DNA of 64,000 nt from Desulfobulbus sp. (GCA_009780825.1 WQZH01000004.1:62001-126000); one strand, 5' to 3'. Counted from the first letter of the stretch, positions 19,307-30,543 are shown. Notes: generated by a model not told the origin, from the sequence alone. Translations and numbers: made by a program.

Positions 19307-20269
19307 TCACTTCCGGTGCGGACGCCGCTTTGGCTGCCGGTTTGACCCCTCGACCTGCAATGTTCCCAACTGCAATGCGGGCGGCGGGGCAACCGTCTGA
19401 TCAGCAGACGGCTCGGCTTGTGATGGGGATGGAGAGGATGGCGCTGGTTCTTCAGGCGACGGTGACGGTTTTTCGGCCGACGGTGTTGCTTCTTCGACCG
19501 GCCATGACGGTGTCTGAGGCTGTGTTTGTGTCCGTTCGGCCGCTGCGGGGGATGGAGCTTCCGACGGTGGGTACGGCGAGGCGACCGAACTGCCGGGCCC
19601 TGCCGATCTGGTCACGACATCGCGCCCCGGCAACGATACGGGAGCAGGCGGCATGGCTGGAGATTTGTGCATCCGCTCCTGCCAGATCAGCAACAGGAGC
19701 ACGGCTAGCAGTCCGGCACAACCCACGACCGCAAGCCACAGCCTGGCAGAACGGCAGCAGCGACGCGCCGTTTGCGGGTTTGCCGTTTCCTGCCCGGCCG
19801 GATCGGCCGTTTGCTGACGCGCCTTGGACTCGGCTTGCCCGGCAACCGCCGGAGGATCGCGCTCCATCACCTGCTGCTCAGGCGTCGAAACCAGCCCATC
19901 CGCGGGCACAGGCTGCCACTCACCCGTATTCTGCCCCGCGAGACGGGAAAGAATGGACTCGGCTCCCGCCACGGCCGCTCGCTCTTCGGCCAATCCGGGC
20001 AGATCCGCCACAAGCTGTTCAATATCGCGGTACAGCTGCACCGCTTCCTCGCGGTTTCCGGCGGCGGCTGTCCTGGCCTGATGACGCAGGCGTTCTACCT
20101 CAGCCAGCAGCCGCTTCACCTCCTGTTCCAGCGCCTGCCGCTGTCCAGCGTCGATCTCGTCGCTGAATTGGCGAAGCAGAAACCGGGCTTCAAGCACCCG
20201 CCGTTCCTCAAATTTTGCGCGGATACGGGAAACGGGATGTTCTGGAGCAAACGCAGCGTCACCAGGCAT
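19307..20269 (-). CDS. Hypothetical single-TM protein: coiled-coil-like N-terminus, Pro/Ser-rich C-terminus
   Basis: MPGDAAFAPEHPVSRIRAKFEERRVLEARFLLRQFSDEID... then LWLAVVGCAGLLAVLLLLIW TM, then a Pro/Ser/Glu-rich tail ending RQPKRRPHRK. Antisense ORFs exist, but this frame carries coherent protein features. Confidence 0.65.
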   Translation of the reverse strand: MPGDAAFAPEHPVSRIRAKFEERRVLEARFLLRQFSDEIDAGQRQALEQEVKRLLAEVERLRHQARTAAAGNREEAVQLYRDIEQLVADLPGLAEERAAVAGAESILSRLAGQNTGEWQPVPADGLVSTPEQQVMERDPPAVAGQAESKARQQTADPAGQETANPQTARRCCRSARLWLAVVGCAGLLAVLLLLIWQERMHKSPAMPPAPVSLPGRDVVTRSAGPGSSVASPYPPSEAPSPAAAERTQTQPQTPSWPVEEATPSAEKPSPSPEEPAPSSPSPSQAEPSADQTVAPPPALQLGTLQVEGSNRQPKRRPHRK

Positions 20270-20348
20270 CGTTGCGCACCAGTCAAAAAAATATTTTGAG
20301 AGCCGCGTAGATGGCCAGCCCCACACCTGTGGAACCGTAGAACAGGAG

Positions 20349-20444
20349 TCAGGATGGGCAACCGCTGTCCGCGCGTTTGCGCAGCACAATAAAGGCGGCG
20401 ATTCCAGCCAGAATAGCCGTTGCGGCCATCAGCAACTCTTGCAT
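20349..20444 (-). CDS. Putative 31-aa single-TM small protein
   Basis: MQELLMAATAILAGIAAFIVLRKRADSGCPS* preceded by AAGGAGGTATC-ATG. Below the ORF-track length cutoff. Confidence 0.55.
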   Translation of the reverse strand: MQELLMAATAILAGIAAFIVLRKRADSGCPS

Positions 20445-20468
20445 GATACCTCCTTGCTGGGGAAAGCG

Positions 20469-22268
20469 CTATCCCCGGATCTTGGCGTCCTTCTTCTTGC
20501 GCAACCGAATGGCCTTGGGCGTGATCTCCACCAGCTCGTCGTCGTTGACGTACGATATGCAATCTTCCAAGCTCATGTCAACCGGTGGGGTGAGGATGAC
20601 CGCATCGTCGGAGCCTGAAGCGCGTATATTGGTCAGTTTTTTGCCCTTGGCCGGATTGACGATCAGGTCGGCCGGGCGGCAGTGCTCGCCGATGATCATG
20701 CCGGGATAGACCTCGATCCCAGGGCCGAGAAAAAGCCGGCCGCGTTCCTGGAGGTTGAACAAGGCATAGGCCACAGTGGTGCACGGTTCCTTGACGATCA
20801 TCACCCCGTTGATCCGATTCTGGATCTCACCGGCATGGGGACCCCATTCGGCGAAGATGTAGTTCATCACCCCCATGCCACGGGTGTCGGTCATGAACAC
20901 CGAACGATAGCCCAAAAGTCCGCGGGTCGGCACCTTGAACTTCATCCGGGTCATCTCCTTCTCCACCTGCATGTCGACAAGGACCCCCTTCAATTTGCCC
21001 AGTTTCTCAATAACCACGCCCTGGAATTGCTCGTCCACGTCCACTGACAACTCTTCATAGGGTTCGAGCAAGCGGCCATCGACTTCCCGCATGATCACCT
21101 GCGGCCTGGTCACCTGAAACTCGTAGTCTTCCCGTCGCATTTTCTCGATGAGAATGGAGAGATGGAGTTCGCCCCGGCCGGAGACCCGGTAGCCAATGGA
21201 CTCGGTGAGTGGCTCGACCTGGAGGGCAACGTCGGAAAGGGTTTCGCGGGCAAGCCGTTCTTCGAGATGGCGCGAGGTGACATATTTGCCGTCCTGACCG
21301 GCGAACGGCGAATCGTTGGGGATGAAGTTCATGGAAATGGTCGGCGGGTCGATCTCGATCAGCGGCAGAGGCCGGGGATCGGCGGGATCGGTGAAGGTGA
21401 CGCCCACGGTCACGTCTTCCATGCCGGCCACGGCCACGATGTCGCCCACCGAGGCACTGTCCACCGGGACCTTCTGGCTGCCGCTGAAACCGAAAATCTT
21501 GTTGATCCGCACCGGGGTGATCGACCCGTCGCGGCGGGCCACGACCAGCGGAGTGCGTAGATCGAGCCGGCCGTTGGTCAGCTTGCCGATACCCAACCGG
21601 CCAAGGTAAGGTGAATAATCGATGGTGTTGATCTGGAGCTGCAGCGGCATCCCGGCGCTGCCCGACGGTGGGGGCACATGCCTGACGATCATTTCGGACA
21701 CCGCCTGCATCCCGGTTTCCGGCGTGACCGGCGCATCTGGCTCGGTCAGCGCATACCCGGCCTTGGCCGAGGCATACACCACCGGAAAGTCGAGGACATG
21801 ATCCGGAGCATCGAGACGGTCCAGCAAACCGAAAACCTGATCGACCACCCAATCGCAACGGGCCGCCGGCTTGTCGATCTTGTTGATCACCACCAGGATG
21901 GGCAGGCTGGCGGCCAGGGCCTTTTTCACCACGAAAAAGGTCTGCGGCATCGGTCCTTCCTGGGCATCGACCAGCAGCACCGCGCCATCGGCCATGCGCA
22001 ACACCCGTTCCACCTGGCCGCCAAAGTCGGCATGGCCCGGGGTGTCGATGATATTGATCTGGTAGTCGCCATACTGGTAGGAACCGTTCTTCGAGGCGAT
22101 GGTGATGCCGCGCTCGCGCTCCAGATCCATGGAGTCCATCAGCCGTTCCGCCACCTGCTGGTTGTCGCGGAACATGCCGCTGTGGCGGAACAGCTGGTCA
22201 ACCAGGGTCGTCTTGCCATGATCGACATGGGCGATGATGGCGACATTGCGGATAAACTTCTGTTCCAT
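20469..22268 (-). CDS. typA: Translational GTPase TypA/BipA
   Basis: [67 protein letters not shown]-type C-terminus. Confidence 0.96.
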   Translation of the reverse strand: MEQKFIRNVAIIAHVDHGKTTLVDQLFRHSGMFRDNQQVAERLMDSMDLERERGITIASKNGSYQYGDYQINIIDTPGHADFGGQVERVLRMADGAVLLVDAQEGPMPQTFFVVKKALAASLPILVVINKIDKPAARCDWVVDQVFGLLDRLDAPDHVLDFPVVYASAKAGYALTEPDAPVTPETGMQAVSEMIVRHVPPPSGSAGMPLQLQINTIDYSPYLGRLGIGKLTNGRLDLRTPLVVARRDGSITPVRINKIFGFSGSQKVPVDSASVGDIVAVAGMEDVTVGVTFTDPADPRPLPLIEIDPPTISMNFIPNDSPFAGQDGKYVTSRHLEERLARETLSDVALQVEPLTESIGYRVSGRGELHLSILIEKMRREDYEFQVTRPQVIMREVDGRLLEPYEELSVDVDEQFQGVVIEKLGKLKGVLVDMQVEKEMTRMKFKVPTRGLLGYRSVFMTDTRGMGVMNYIFAEWGPHAGEIQNRINGVMIVKEPCTTVAYALFNLQERGRLFLGPGIEVYPGMIIGEHCRPADLIVNPAKGKKLTNIRASGSDDAVILTPPVDMSLEDCISYVNDDELVEITPKAIRLRKKKDAKIRG

Positions 22269-22571
22269 ACTGCTCCTGCCCCTCTGGGGCGTCTATATTG
22301 CACGGTGATTGTCCCGGATAACCGGAAGGCAACTGCTCGCGGGTGGGCCCGGCATGATGTCCAGAGAAGAAAGCGGACCGGCCCTGAAACGGAAAAAGAG
22401 AGTTTATATACCGGGAGAACGACAAGAAGACAAGGAGATTGATGCGGGGACCTGGCGGCGGAATGCAAAAGGCTCCCCGTCAGGCAGAGATGCCGGGCGC
22501 GTTGGCAACAAAGCCAATTCCCGTGCGGGATCGGCCTGCACTCCGGGGAGGGCGGTGCCTCCCAGGTCTGT

Positions 22572-23420
22572 TCAAAAAGGGAATCTAAGCAGTCGCGGTG
22601 GTGGGGCAGGAGCGGGTTTCTGCTCCTCGACCTCGCCGGTGGTGGCTCCGTACAAAACAAGATCTACCCGCCTGTTCTGCTGGCGTCCTTCTTCGGTGCT
22701 GTTGTCGGCGACCGGATGGTATTCGCCATAGCCGGTAACCGCTATCTTTTCCGGAGCCAGACCATGCCGGTCCATAAAGAAGCGGGCGATGCTGGTGGCT
22801 CGTGCGGTCGACAACTCCCAATTCGACTGGAATGCCGCCGAATGGATGGGAATATTGTCGGTGTGCCCTTCAAAACGGATCTCGTTGTCGTAGGGCAGCA
22901 GGATCTCGGCCATCTTGGCCAGCAGATCGTAGGAGGCGGGCTTGATCGTCGCGCTGCCCGAATTGAAAAAACCGGCTTCCTTCATGCTGATCACCAACCC
23001 TCGTTTGGTGATATCGATATTCACCTTGTCCTGCGCCTTGTTCTCGATCAAGAATCTCTCCAAGGTGACCAGTATCTCCTTGAAGTCATTTTTCGTTGCC
23101 TGCGTCTTGGGTGCCTGTGCTTTATCCTGAACGTCGCTCTTGGATTTCAGTTTTTCAACGTTTTTTGGCTGCATCCGCATCGACGGGATGGGCATTATGT
23201 CGGCTTTATTAATGATCTGCGGCTTGCCCGAGGTGGTGCCGGTGGTGACGCCGAACGCGGTCCGGTAAGAAGCGGCGACCTCATCCACTTTCTTCTTATC
23301 GGTCTGGGACATGGCGTAGAGGGTAACGAAAACCGCAAAGAGCAAGGTGATGAAGTCAGCGTAGGAAACCAGCCACCGCTCGTGATTGGGCGCCTTTTCC
23401 GGTTCTTTTTTTCGTGCCAT
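22572..23420 (-). CDS. motB: Flagellar motor protein MotB (OmpA-like)
   Basis: HERWLVSYADFITLLFAVFVTLYAMS plug/TM and IRFEGHTDNIPI...NWELSTARATSIARF OmpA-like domain. Confidence 0.94.
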   Translation of the reverse strand: MARKKEPEKAPNHERWLVSYADFITLLFAVFVTLYAMSQTDKKKVDEVAASYRTAFGVTTGTTSGKPQIINKADIMPIPSMRMQPKNVEKLKSKSDVQDKAQAPKTQATKNDFKEILVTLERFLIENKAQDKVNIDITKRGLVISMKEAGFFNSGSATIKPASYDLLAKMAEILLPYDNEIRFEGHTDNIPIHSAAFQSNWELSTARATSIARFFMDRHGLAPEKIAVTGYGEYHPVADNSTEEGRQQNRRVDLVLYGATTGEVEEQKPAPAPPPRLLRFPF

Positions 23421-23421
23421 A

Positions 23422-24207
23422 TTATTTTTTGCCCCCTGCCTCGCCGGCAGGTGAACCCGGGCCGCCGTGACCGCCCAAATATGATCTCAGGCGCTCTTCG
23501 ATGAAACGGGGATTTTCTCCGTTTTGAATGGCGACAATGCCGGCAATGATAATCTCCTTGCGTGTCGATTCGTCTTTGATGCGAAGCTTAATCTTGGTGG
23601 CGGCGGGCAGACAGATGATATTGGCCGTGATCAGGCCATAGATGGTGGCAACGAAGGCCACGGCGATACCGGATCCGAGTTTGGAGATATCCTCCAGATT
23701 GCTCATGACGTGAATCAGGCCGACCACCGCGCCGACGATCCCAACGGTCGGCGCATAGCCGCCGGCGGCCTCGAAGAATTCGGCGCTCATTTTGGCGTGT
23801 TCTTCGGATGCGGCGAGGTCGATTTCCATCAACTCTCTGATATCTTTCGGTTCGACGCCATCGACCGAAAGGGAGATGGCTTTCCTCATGAACCGGTCCT
23901 TGTGCGTCTGGGCATCCTGCTCCAGGGCGATGATGCCGTTTTTTCTCGCCTTGGCTGCATACCTGCAGATCTCGGCGATGAGATCGTCATTCTTCGACGG
24001 GTTGCTGAGCAGCTTCTTCACATCCTTGAAGGCGCCGATGGCGGCACTTAACGGAAAACTGGCGAAGGTGGCGCCAAAGGTGCCGCCGAGAACGATTATG
24101 GCGGCGGTGGGTTGCAGGAGAGCGGAGATATGCAACCCCTCCAGCGTGGCGCCGCCGACGATCGCGCTGAGGCCCATGATCAAGCCGATGATAGTTGCGA
24201 TATCCAT
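23422..24207 (-). CDS. motA: Flagellar motor stator protein MotA
   Basis: MDIATIIGLIMGLSAIVGGATLEG...GGYAPTVGIVGAVVGLIHVMSNL; 1 nt upstream of motB. Confidence 0.94.
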   Translation of the reverse strand: MDIATIIGLIMGLSAIVGGATLEGLHISALLQPTAAIIVLGGTFGATFASFPLSAAIGAFKDVKKLLSNPSKNDDLIAEICRYAAKARKNGIIALEQDAQTHKDRFMRKAISLSVDGVEPKDIRELMEIDLAASEEHAKMSAEFFEAAGGYAPTVGIVGAVVGLIHVMSNLEDISKLGSGIAVAFVATIYGLITANIICLPAATKIKLRIKDESTRKEIIIAGIVAIQNGENPRFIEERLRSYLGGHGGPGSPAGEAGGKK

Positions 24208-24397
24208 AGATTGCTGAGCGTGTTAATTGGAGGCGGACGGTCTGTTGCGACTCGAATGCCTTGGAAAGATTGTGAAATTATTGTAGGGGAAGGTGCGGGG
24301 ATGCGAAAGGAAAAAAACGAAAAAGGGAATGGTTGGTCAAGTACCCCCTTGCTGTCCGGTGCGATGGCGGAAAATGGACATGTTCGATCCATTCTGG

Positions 24398-24634
24398 TCA
24401 AGGCGGCGGCGCCTCGGCAACGGCGTCTTCGCCATCGAGCTGCTGCCGTGACTGTCGGAGTATCCGCGCGCGGTAGCTAATGATTTTATCAATGATCTCC
24501 ATGGGATTCTCCCGAATAAGGATATGGTCGTCATTGATCAGCTCAACGATCGTGTCGGGAGTCTCCTCAATACTCTTGATCAAGTCGGGATTGAGATAAA
24601 ATTCCGACTTGTTGAGTTTGGTGAGTTTAATCAT
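24398..24634 (-). CDS. flbD: FlbD-family flagellar protein
   Basis: MIKLTKLNKSEFYLNPDLIKSIEETPDTIVELINDDHILIREN is the FlbD signature. Confidence 0.88.
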   Translation of the reverse strand: MIKLTKLNKSEFYLNPDLIKSIEETPDTIVELINDDHILIRENPMEIIDKIISYRARILRQSRQQLDGEDAVAEAPPP

Positions 24635-24802
24635 AACACACCCCAAGAGGCAAGAAGCGAGACGGTCGTACCGCTCCAATAAAAAGCCGCCGACCATTCC
24701 GGGAACATAAGCTCACCAGGGGAATGGCCGGCAGAGTGTCTCGCCGATTTTTTTCGGATGTCGTTGTCACCTGTCTTCCCGAAGCCACCGGCGTCGGGCG
24801 GT

Positions 24803-26821
24803 TCATGTCCCCAGCTCGAATTTAATCAGCACCTCGTCGGCTTCCACCGCCTGCCCCTTATTCACCAGAACCTCGGCAATGATACCGTCCACCGGCGAGG
24901 CAACGCCGCTCTCCATTTTCATCGACTCCAGAATGACCAGATTCTGGCCCCGGAAGACGCGCTCGCCCTTTTGCCCCAACACATCCACCACCAAGCCCGG
25001 CATCGGGCAGAGGAGAATATTGTTGAGCGAACTGTCGGCCTTCTCGGGCATATAGCGCATCATCTCCCATTCCTTCGGCGTGTAAATTTCAAACAGCCGA
25101 GAAATGCCGTTGAAGCTCATGAAGATGAACGATTCCTCGAAACGGATACGGAACCGGTAGATTTGGCCGTTGATGTTCAATTTCAGGCGGCGGCGAAAGA
25201 ACTCAAAGGTCGGAACCTCGACCCGATAGGTGGAACCGTCCACCCGGATGGTGCAAGTCTCGCCGCTGACCGGCGTGCTTTCCAAGGTCACCTCGAACAG
25301 GTCGCCCTGGCACCGGACTTTGTATTGATGTGTTCTCCCCAGGTCGCGTTTGCCGCCGATGTCGGAGACCATGTGGCGCAGGGATTCGCGGACCGCCACT
25401 GTGCGGGTATGATAGATCACGGTGGCTGCCAGGGCCGCCAATCGCAGATATTGGAGCGAAGGCGACCGCTTCGACACGCCGCCGTCGAAGTGTTGATCGA
25501 TGAAGCTTGTGGTCAAAGCGCCTTCGGCGAACTCGGGCAGGCACAGCACGCTGGTGACGAAGTCGATGTTGGTGGAGACCCCTTCGATATGGTAGCCATT
25601 CAGCGCCTCAACGAGCGCACGGCGGGCATCCTCCCTGGTTGCGCCGTGACAGATCAGCTTGGCCAGCATGGAGTCGTAATAGACATCGATCTTGCCACCG
25701 ATATTGACGCCGGAATCCACGCGAATGCCCTTGCCGCGCGGGGCGGCGTAGCGGGTGATCATGCCGGTGGAGGGAATGAAGCCGCGGGAGGGGTCCTCGG
25801 CGCAGATCCGGCTCTCAATGGCCCACCCGTTGAAGGTGATGCCACTCTGGTCGAAGGGCAGCGGCTCGCCATAGGCGATGCGGAGCTGCAATTCGACCAG
25901 GTCAAGGCCGGTGACCATTTCGGTGACCGGGTGCTCCACCTGGAGGCGGGTGTTCATCTCCAGGAAATAAAAATCGTGCTGAGCATCCATGACGAATTCG
26001 ACCGTGCCGGCATTGACATAGTTGGCCTGACGGGCCAGATTGCAGGCCGCGCGTCCCATCCGCTCACGCAGATCAGCGGAGACGGCTGGCGACGGCGATT
26101 CCTCGATCACCTTTTGATAACGCCGCTGGATGGAGCATTCCCGTTCGCCCAGGTGCACCACATGCCCCTGGCTATCGGCCAGGATCTGAATCTCGATGTG
26201 CCGGGGCTGCTCTATGTAGCGCTCGACGAAGACCCGGGTGTCGTTGAAGGCCTTGAGGGTTTCCTTGCGGCTGGCCGCCAGGGCGTCCTTCATTTCTTCG
26301 GGCTTGCGGACAATGCGCATGCCCTTGCCGCCGCCACCCGCCGCCGGCTTGAGCAGCACCGGGTAGCCGATCTCGGCCGCGACGGCGATGGCCTCCTCCT
26401 CATCCTTGATCGCCTCGATGGTACCGGGGATGACCGGGACCCCTGCATTTTTGGCCAATTCTTTGGAAGTGATCTTGTCGCCCATGATGTCGATGGCTTC
26501 GACCGGAGGACCGATGAGCACCAGCCCGGCATCCTGGATCGCCTTGGCAAAATCGGCCTTCTCGGAAAGGAAGCCGTAGCCGGGATGGATGGCTTGGGCG
26601 CCGGTGGCCTTGGCTGCCTTGATGATCTTGTCGATGTCGAGATAGGATTTCTGCGAAGGCGACTCGCCGATGTGCACCGCTTCATCGGCCAATTGCCTGT
26701 GCAAACTGCGGCTGTCGGCATCGGAGTAGACCGCCACGGTCTTGATGCCCAGGCGGTTGCAGGTACGGATGATACGAACGGCAATTTCGCCGCGATTGGC
26801 TATCAGAATTTTATCGAACAT
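24803..26821 (-). CDS. Acyl-CoA (acetyl-/propionyl-CoA) carboxylase biotin carboxylase subunit with C-terminal biotinyl domain
   Basis: MFDKILIANRGEIAVRIIRTCNRLG, KPAAGGGGKGMRIV, C-terminal LVILESMKMES biotin attachment motif. Confidence 0.95.
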   Translation of the reverse strand: MFDKILIANRGEIAVRIIRTCNRLGIKTVAVYSDADSRSLHRQLADEAVHIGESPSQKSYLDIDKIIKAAKATGAQAIHPGYGFLSEKADFAKAIQDAGLVLIGPPVEAIDIMGDKITSKELAKNAGVPVIPGTIEAIKDEEEAIAVAAEIGYPVLLKPAAGGGGKGMRIVRKPEEMKDALAASRKETLKAFNDTRVFVERYIEQPRHIEIQILADSQGHVVHLGERECSIQRRYQKVIEESPSPAVSADLRERMGRAACNLARQANYVNAGTVEFVMDAQHDFYFLEMNTRLQVEHPVTEMVTGLDLVELQLRIAYGEPLPFDQSGITFNGWAIESRICAEDPSRGFIPSTGMITRYAAPRGKGIRVDSGVNIGGKIDVYYDSMLAKLICHGATREDARRALVEALNGYHIEGVSTNIDFVTSVLCLPEFAEGALTTSFIDQHFDGGVSKRSPSLQYLRLAALAATVIYHTRTVAVRESLRHMVSDIGGKRDLGRTHQYKVRCQGDLFEVTLESTPVSGETCTIRVDGSTYRVEVPTFEFFRRRLKLNINGQIYRFRIRFEESFIFMSFNGISRLFEIYTPKEWEMMRYMPEKADSSLNNILLCPMPGLVVDVLGQKGERVFRGQNLVILESMKMESGVASPVDGIIAEVLVNKGQAVEADEVLIKFELGT

Positions 26822-26829
26822 TGCGTGCC

Positions 26830-28388
26830 TCACAGGGGAATATTTCCGTGTTTGCGATCCGGGCCCTTGGTCTTCTTGCTGTCGAGCATCTGCAGCGTGC
26901 GGATAAGATGCGAGCGGGTATCGCGCGGAAAGATGACATCGTCTATGTACCCTCGCTGCGCGGCAAGGAAAGGATTCGCGAAGGTGCGGCGGTATTCCTC
27001 CATCTTCTCGTTGAGCACGGCCTCAGGGTCCTTGGCTGAATAGATTTCCTTGCGATGGATGACTTCGGCCGCGCCCTTGGGGCCCATGACCGCGATTTCG
27101 GCGGTCGGCCAGGCATAGTTGACATCGCAGTGAATATGTTTGGAGTTCATCACCAGATAAGCGCCGCCGTATGCCTTGCGGACGATCACCGAGATACGCG
27201 GTACCGTGGCCTCGGTGAAGGCGTAGAGCAACTTGGCGCCATGGCGGATGATGCCGCCGTGCTCCTGATCCGGACCGGGCATGAAGCCGGGCACGTCAAC
27301 CAGGGAAATCAACGGGATGTTGAAGGCATCGCAGAAACGGACAAAACGCCCGGCCTTGAACGAGGCGTCGTTGTCGAGCACGCCGGCCAGCACCGCCGGC
27401 TGATTGGCCACCAGGCCCACGGTCTGCCCGCCGAGCCGCCCGAAACCGCAAATAATGTTGCGGGCAAAACCGGCATGAACCTCCATGAACTCCGCACCGT
27501 CCAAGATCGAAAAGATCAGCACGTTCATGTCGTAGGTCTGACTGGAGTTGCTTGGAATGAGAAAATCCAAGGCCGGATCGGTCCGGTCCGGGGCGTCGCT
27601 GAGATTGAGGATCGGCGCCCGCACGCGATTGTTGGAGGGGAGGTAGTTGATCAACCGCCGCACCTCGCGCAGGGCGAGCACGTCGTTGGGCACGGTGAAA
27701 TGGGCCACGCCGCTCTTGCCGGCATGCACCTTGGCCCCACCCAAGGCCTCGGAGGTGATGTCCTGGTGGGTGACGGTCTTCACCACGCTCGGTCCGGTAA
27801 CGAACATATAGGAGGAATCCTCGACCATAAAGACGAGATCGGTGATCGAAGGACTGTAGACCGCACCGCCGGCACAAGGCCCCATGATACAGGAAATCTG
27901 GGGTACCACGCCGCTGGCTCGGACATTGCGATGAAAGATCTCGCCGTAGGCGGCAAGGGCATCGACGCCCTCCTGGATGCGTGCGCCGCCGGAATCGTTG
28001 AGACCGATGATAGGGGCGCCTCCCTTGACGGCCAGATCCATGACCTTGCAAATCTTCTGGGCATGCGCTTCCCCCAGCGAGCCTCCGAGCACCGTGAAAT
28101 CTTGGCTGAAAACAAAGACTTCGCGGCCGTCTATGGACCCATGGCCGGTGATGACACCGTCGCCGAGGTAGCTTTTTTCCGCGCCCAGATTGCCGCCGCG
28201 GCCCAGTTTGAGCACATCGAACTCCTCGAATGAGCCTTTGTCCAAAAGCAGGTCGAGCCGTTCCCGCGCCGTCAGCTTACCCTTGCGATGCTGGTCTAAT
28301 TTCTTCTCCTCGCCTCCGGCATCTCTGGATTCCGCCCGTAATCGTTCCAAGGTTTCAAGAGTTGTATTGTATTGGGTATCCATGGGCA
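26830..28388 (-). CDS. Acyl-CoA carboxylase carboxyltransferase subunit
   Basis: [72 protein letters not shown]. Start placed at 28388 (MPMDTQYN). Confidence 0.95.
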
Positions 28389-28785
28389 TTACCTGATAGT
28401 GGAACCGGCACATTCCCAGACAAGGGTGACATGCGCGTTCACGATAATAAACGTACGTCCTCTCGCAGCCAATCGGCTCAGCCTCGCTCTCCTTGGCAGC
28501 CGATCGATTCCGGAGGGCGGACACACTGTTTGGTCAGAAAATTTGCATTGGAAAATACAATAATACTTGAGCGACGCCTTGTTGACAAATCAGAAAAATT
28601 CATTCCCGGCATTAATTTAGCGGTTGAAAGAAAGTGAGCGAAAATATTGTGTTCCGTTCGTCCATCATCCCATTGGTCAGATAGGCCTATTGCCCCACCA
28701 TACGGATTTGCGCGGACGAGGCCGGGCACGGCGGCTGATCCTCACCCAAAAACTCGCCAGCCAAACGTAGAGACTGCTGGCTTGC

Positions 28786-29043
28786 TCACCCGCCCGTCAG
28801 CGACCGCTGGGTGTCCGGTTTAACGGGAGCGAGTCCATGGCACGCTACAAAGAAGGCTATGGACCGGTCAGAACGCTTCTCCTGTTCTGGGGTGAAGTAG
28901 CAGGCGGGAAGCTCGGCTTTGACGCGGTGGTGGGCCACGCACTCACAGCACTTGCCGTGACGCGGACACTTGTAGTGGGTGCAAGGGCAGTTTTGGTCCC
29001 CCAAGGCTTGATGATGGCATTGCTCATCCATGTGATTGCACAC
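28786..29043 (-). CDS. Small Cys-rich protein (DUF6485-like)
   Basis: CPCTHYKCPRHGKCCECVAHHRVKAELPACYFTPEQEKRSDRSIAFFV; Cys/His pattern suggests metal binding. Confidence 0.75.
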   Translation of the reverse strand: MCNHMDEQCHHQALGDQNCPCTHYKCPRHGKCCECVAHHRVKAELPACYFTPEQEKRSDRSIAFFVACHGLAPVKPDTQRSLTGG

Positions 29044-29565
29044 TCCGTCTTGGCAATATAGATAAATACATTTAAAAATAATGAGTTAAGTCAATTTTCC
29101 CATTGAGTGGGCATTCGGAGCGGAAAAAAATCTGGGATCCTGCTCGACAGTCACCTGCACGTTCAGAGCTCGGTCCAGCAAAATGAGGAATGTATGCGGT
29201 CGGGGAATAGTCAGTGACAGGACGGCCATCCAGCCATTGTAGTATGCAGCCGTGAACCCAATCAAAGGAACCTCCCCTGCAACGGCAGTGTTATTTTCGC
29301 AACCCGATGGCCATCGGAAAAATGATATTTCTGATGGCCATCTCATGCCTTACATACACTAAGTTCCGTTAATGTCAAATGGTTAGTGCTCAAACGGAGC
29401 GTCTGCGGTTCGTTCTTTTCCCTTGTTCGAAAAATGCCAGGAGCATATCTTGCCGGCAGACACATTTTTCTTGATCATGCCGGGCCACATTTGTCTACTG
29501 AGGATAAATTTTCGTCTGCAACCTACTGGGTTGTCTCGGTCAATTTTACACAATTATTCAAGACG

Positions 29566-30543
29566 ATGGACAGGGCACCCATCACATTTCAGCCGCCTCC
29601 GTGGCTGCGCAATCCCCATGCGCAGACCCTGTGGCCCAAACTGTTCCGCAGACGGCCCGACTTGGCGCTGTTGCGGGAGCGTCTGGAATTGGCGGATTCC
29701 GATTTCCTCGATCTGGCTTGGGCCGCACATGCAAGCGGCCCGGTGGTGCTGATGCTCCCCGGTCTGGAAGGCGATCTGCATTCGCACTATGCCCTGCCGG
29801 TGATGGCCACCTTGCGCCAGTCCGGCCTGCAGCCGGTATTCATGCACCTGCGCGGATGCAGCGGCGAACCCAACCGGCTGCCCCGCTCATACCACAGTGG
29901 CGCGGTCGAGGATCTCGACGAAGTCCTGAGCTTGTTGCGGGACAGTGGCCGGCCGGTGGCGGCGGCCATCGGCTTTTCTCTGGGCGGCAACCTGCTGCTT
30001 CGCTATCTGGGCATGGCCGGGGCCACCTCCCAACTCCGGGCAGCAATGGCCGTCTCAGTCCCCTTTGTCTTAGCCGACGCCTCCCGACGCTTGGAACAAG
30101 GCGGTTCCCGCCTCTATCAACAATACCTGATCACCCCATTGAAACGTTCTTATCAACTAAAATTCCAAACAATCCCCTCGCCGTTACGGGTCGATCTCGA
30201 CCAGATCCGCACCCTCCGGGAGTACGACGAGCACATCACCGCACCGCTCAACGGGTTTGCCGGGGCCGACGATTACTATGCCCGATGCAGCTCCATAGGA
30301 TATCTTGCCGCCATCACCACCCCGACCTTGATCCTGCACAGCACTGACGACCCCTTTATGTACCCGCACAATGTTCCCCGGGCTGACCAGGTCGGTTCAG
30401 GAGTGCGCTTGGCCATCCAAGAACACGGCGGCCATGTCGGATTCATCGAGGGCCGCTTTCCCTGGCAGACCAGTTGCCTGATCGACCGGCTGGCGCTAGC
30501 TTTTTTCCACGAGCACCTGCCCGCCGATTTTGCTGTCTCCTGA
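29566..30543 (+). CDS. YheT family alpha/beta hydrolase
   Basis: PPPWLRNPHAQTLWPKLFRR, LMLPGLEGDLHSHYALPVM, AAIGFSLGGNLLLRYLG. Confidence 0.92.
   Translation: MDRAPITFQPPPWLRNPHAQTLWPKLFRRRPDLALLRERLELADSDFLDLAWAAHASGPVVLMLPGLEGDLHSHYALPVMATLRQSGLQPVFMHLRGCSGEPNRLPRSYHSGAVEDLDEVLSLLRDSGRPVAAAIGFSLGGNLLLRYLGMAGATSQLRAAMAVSVPFVLADASRRLEQGGSRLYQQYLITPLKRSYQLKFQTIPSPLRVDLDQIRTLREYDEHITAPLNGFAGADDYYARCSSIGYLAAITTPTLILHSTDDPFMYPHNVPRADQVGSGVRLAIQEHGGHVGFIEGRFPWQTSCLIDRLALAFFHEHLPADFAVS

Noticed and set aside
24758-27043. 761-aa plus-strand ORF
   Set aside because: Antisense to the biotin carboxylase gene, which carries clear catalytic motifs; third-position GC bias leaves the opposite frame open.
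29086-29346. 86-aa minus-strand ORF
   Set aside because: Plausible composition, but no recognisable domain or strong SD; not called as a gene.
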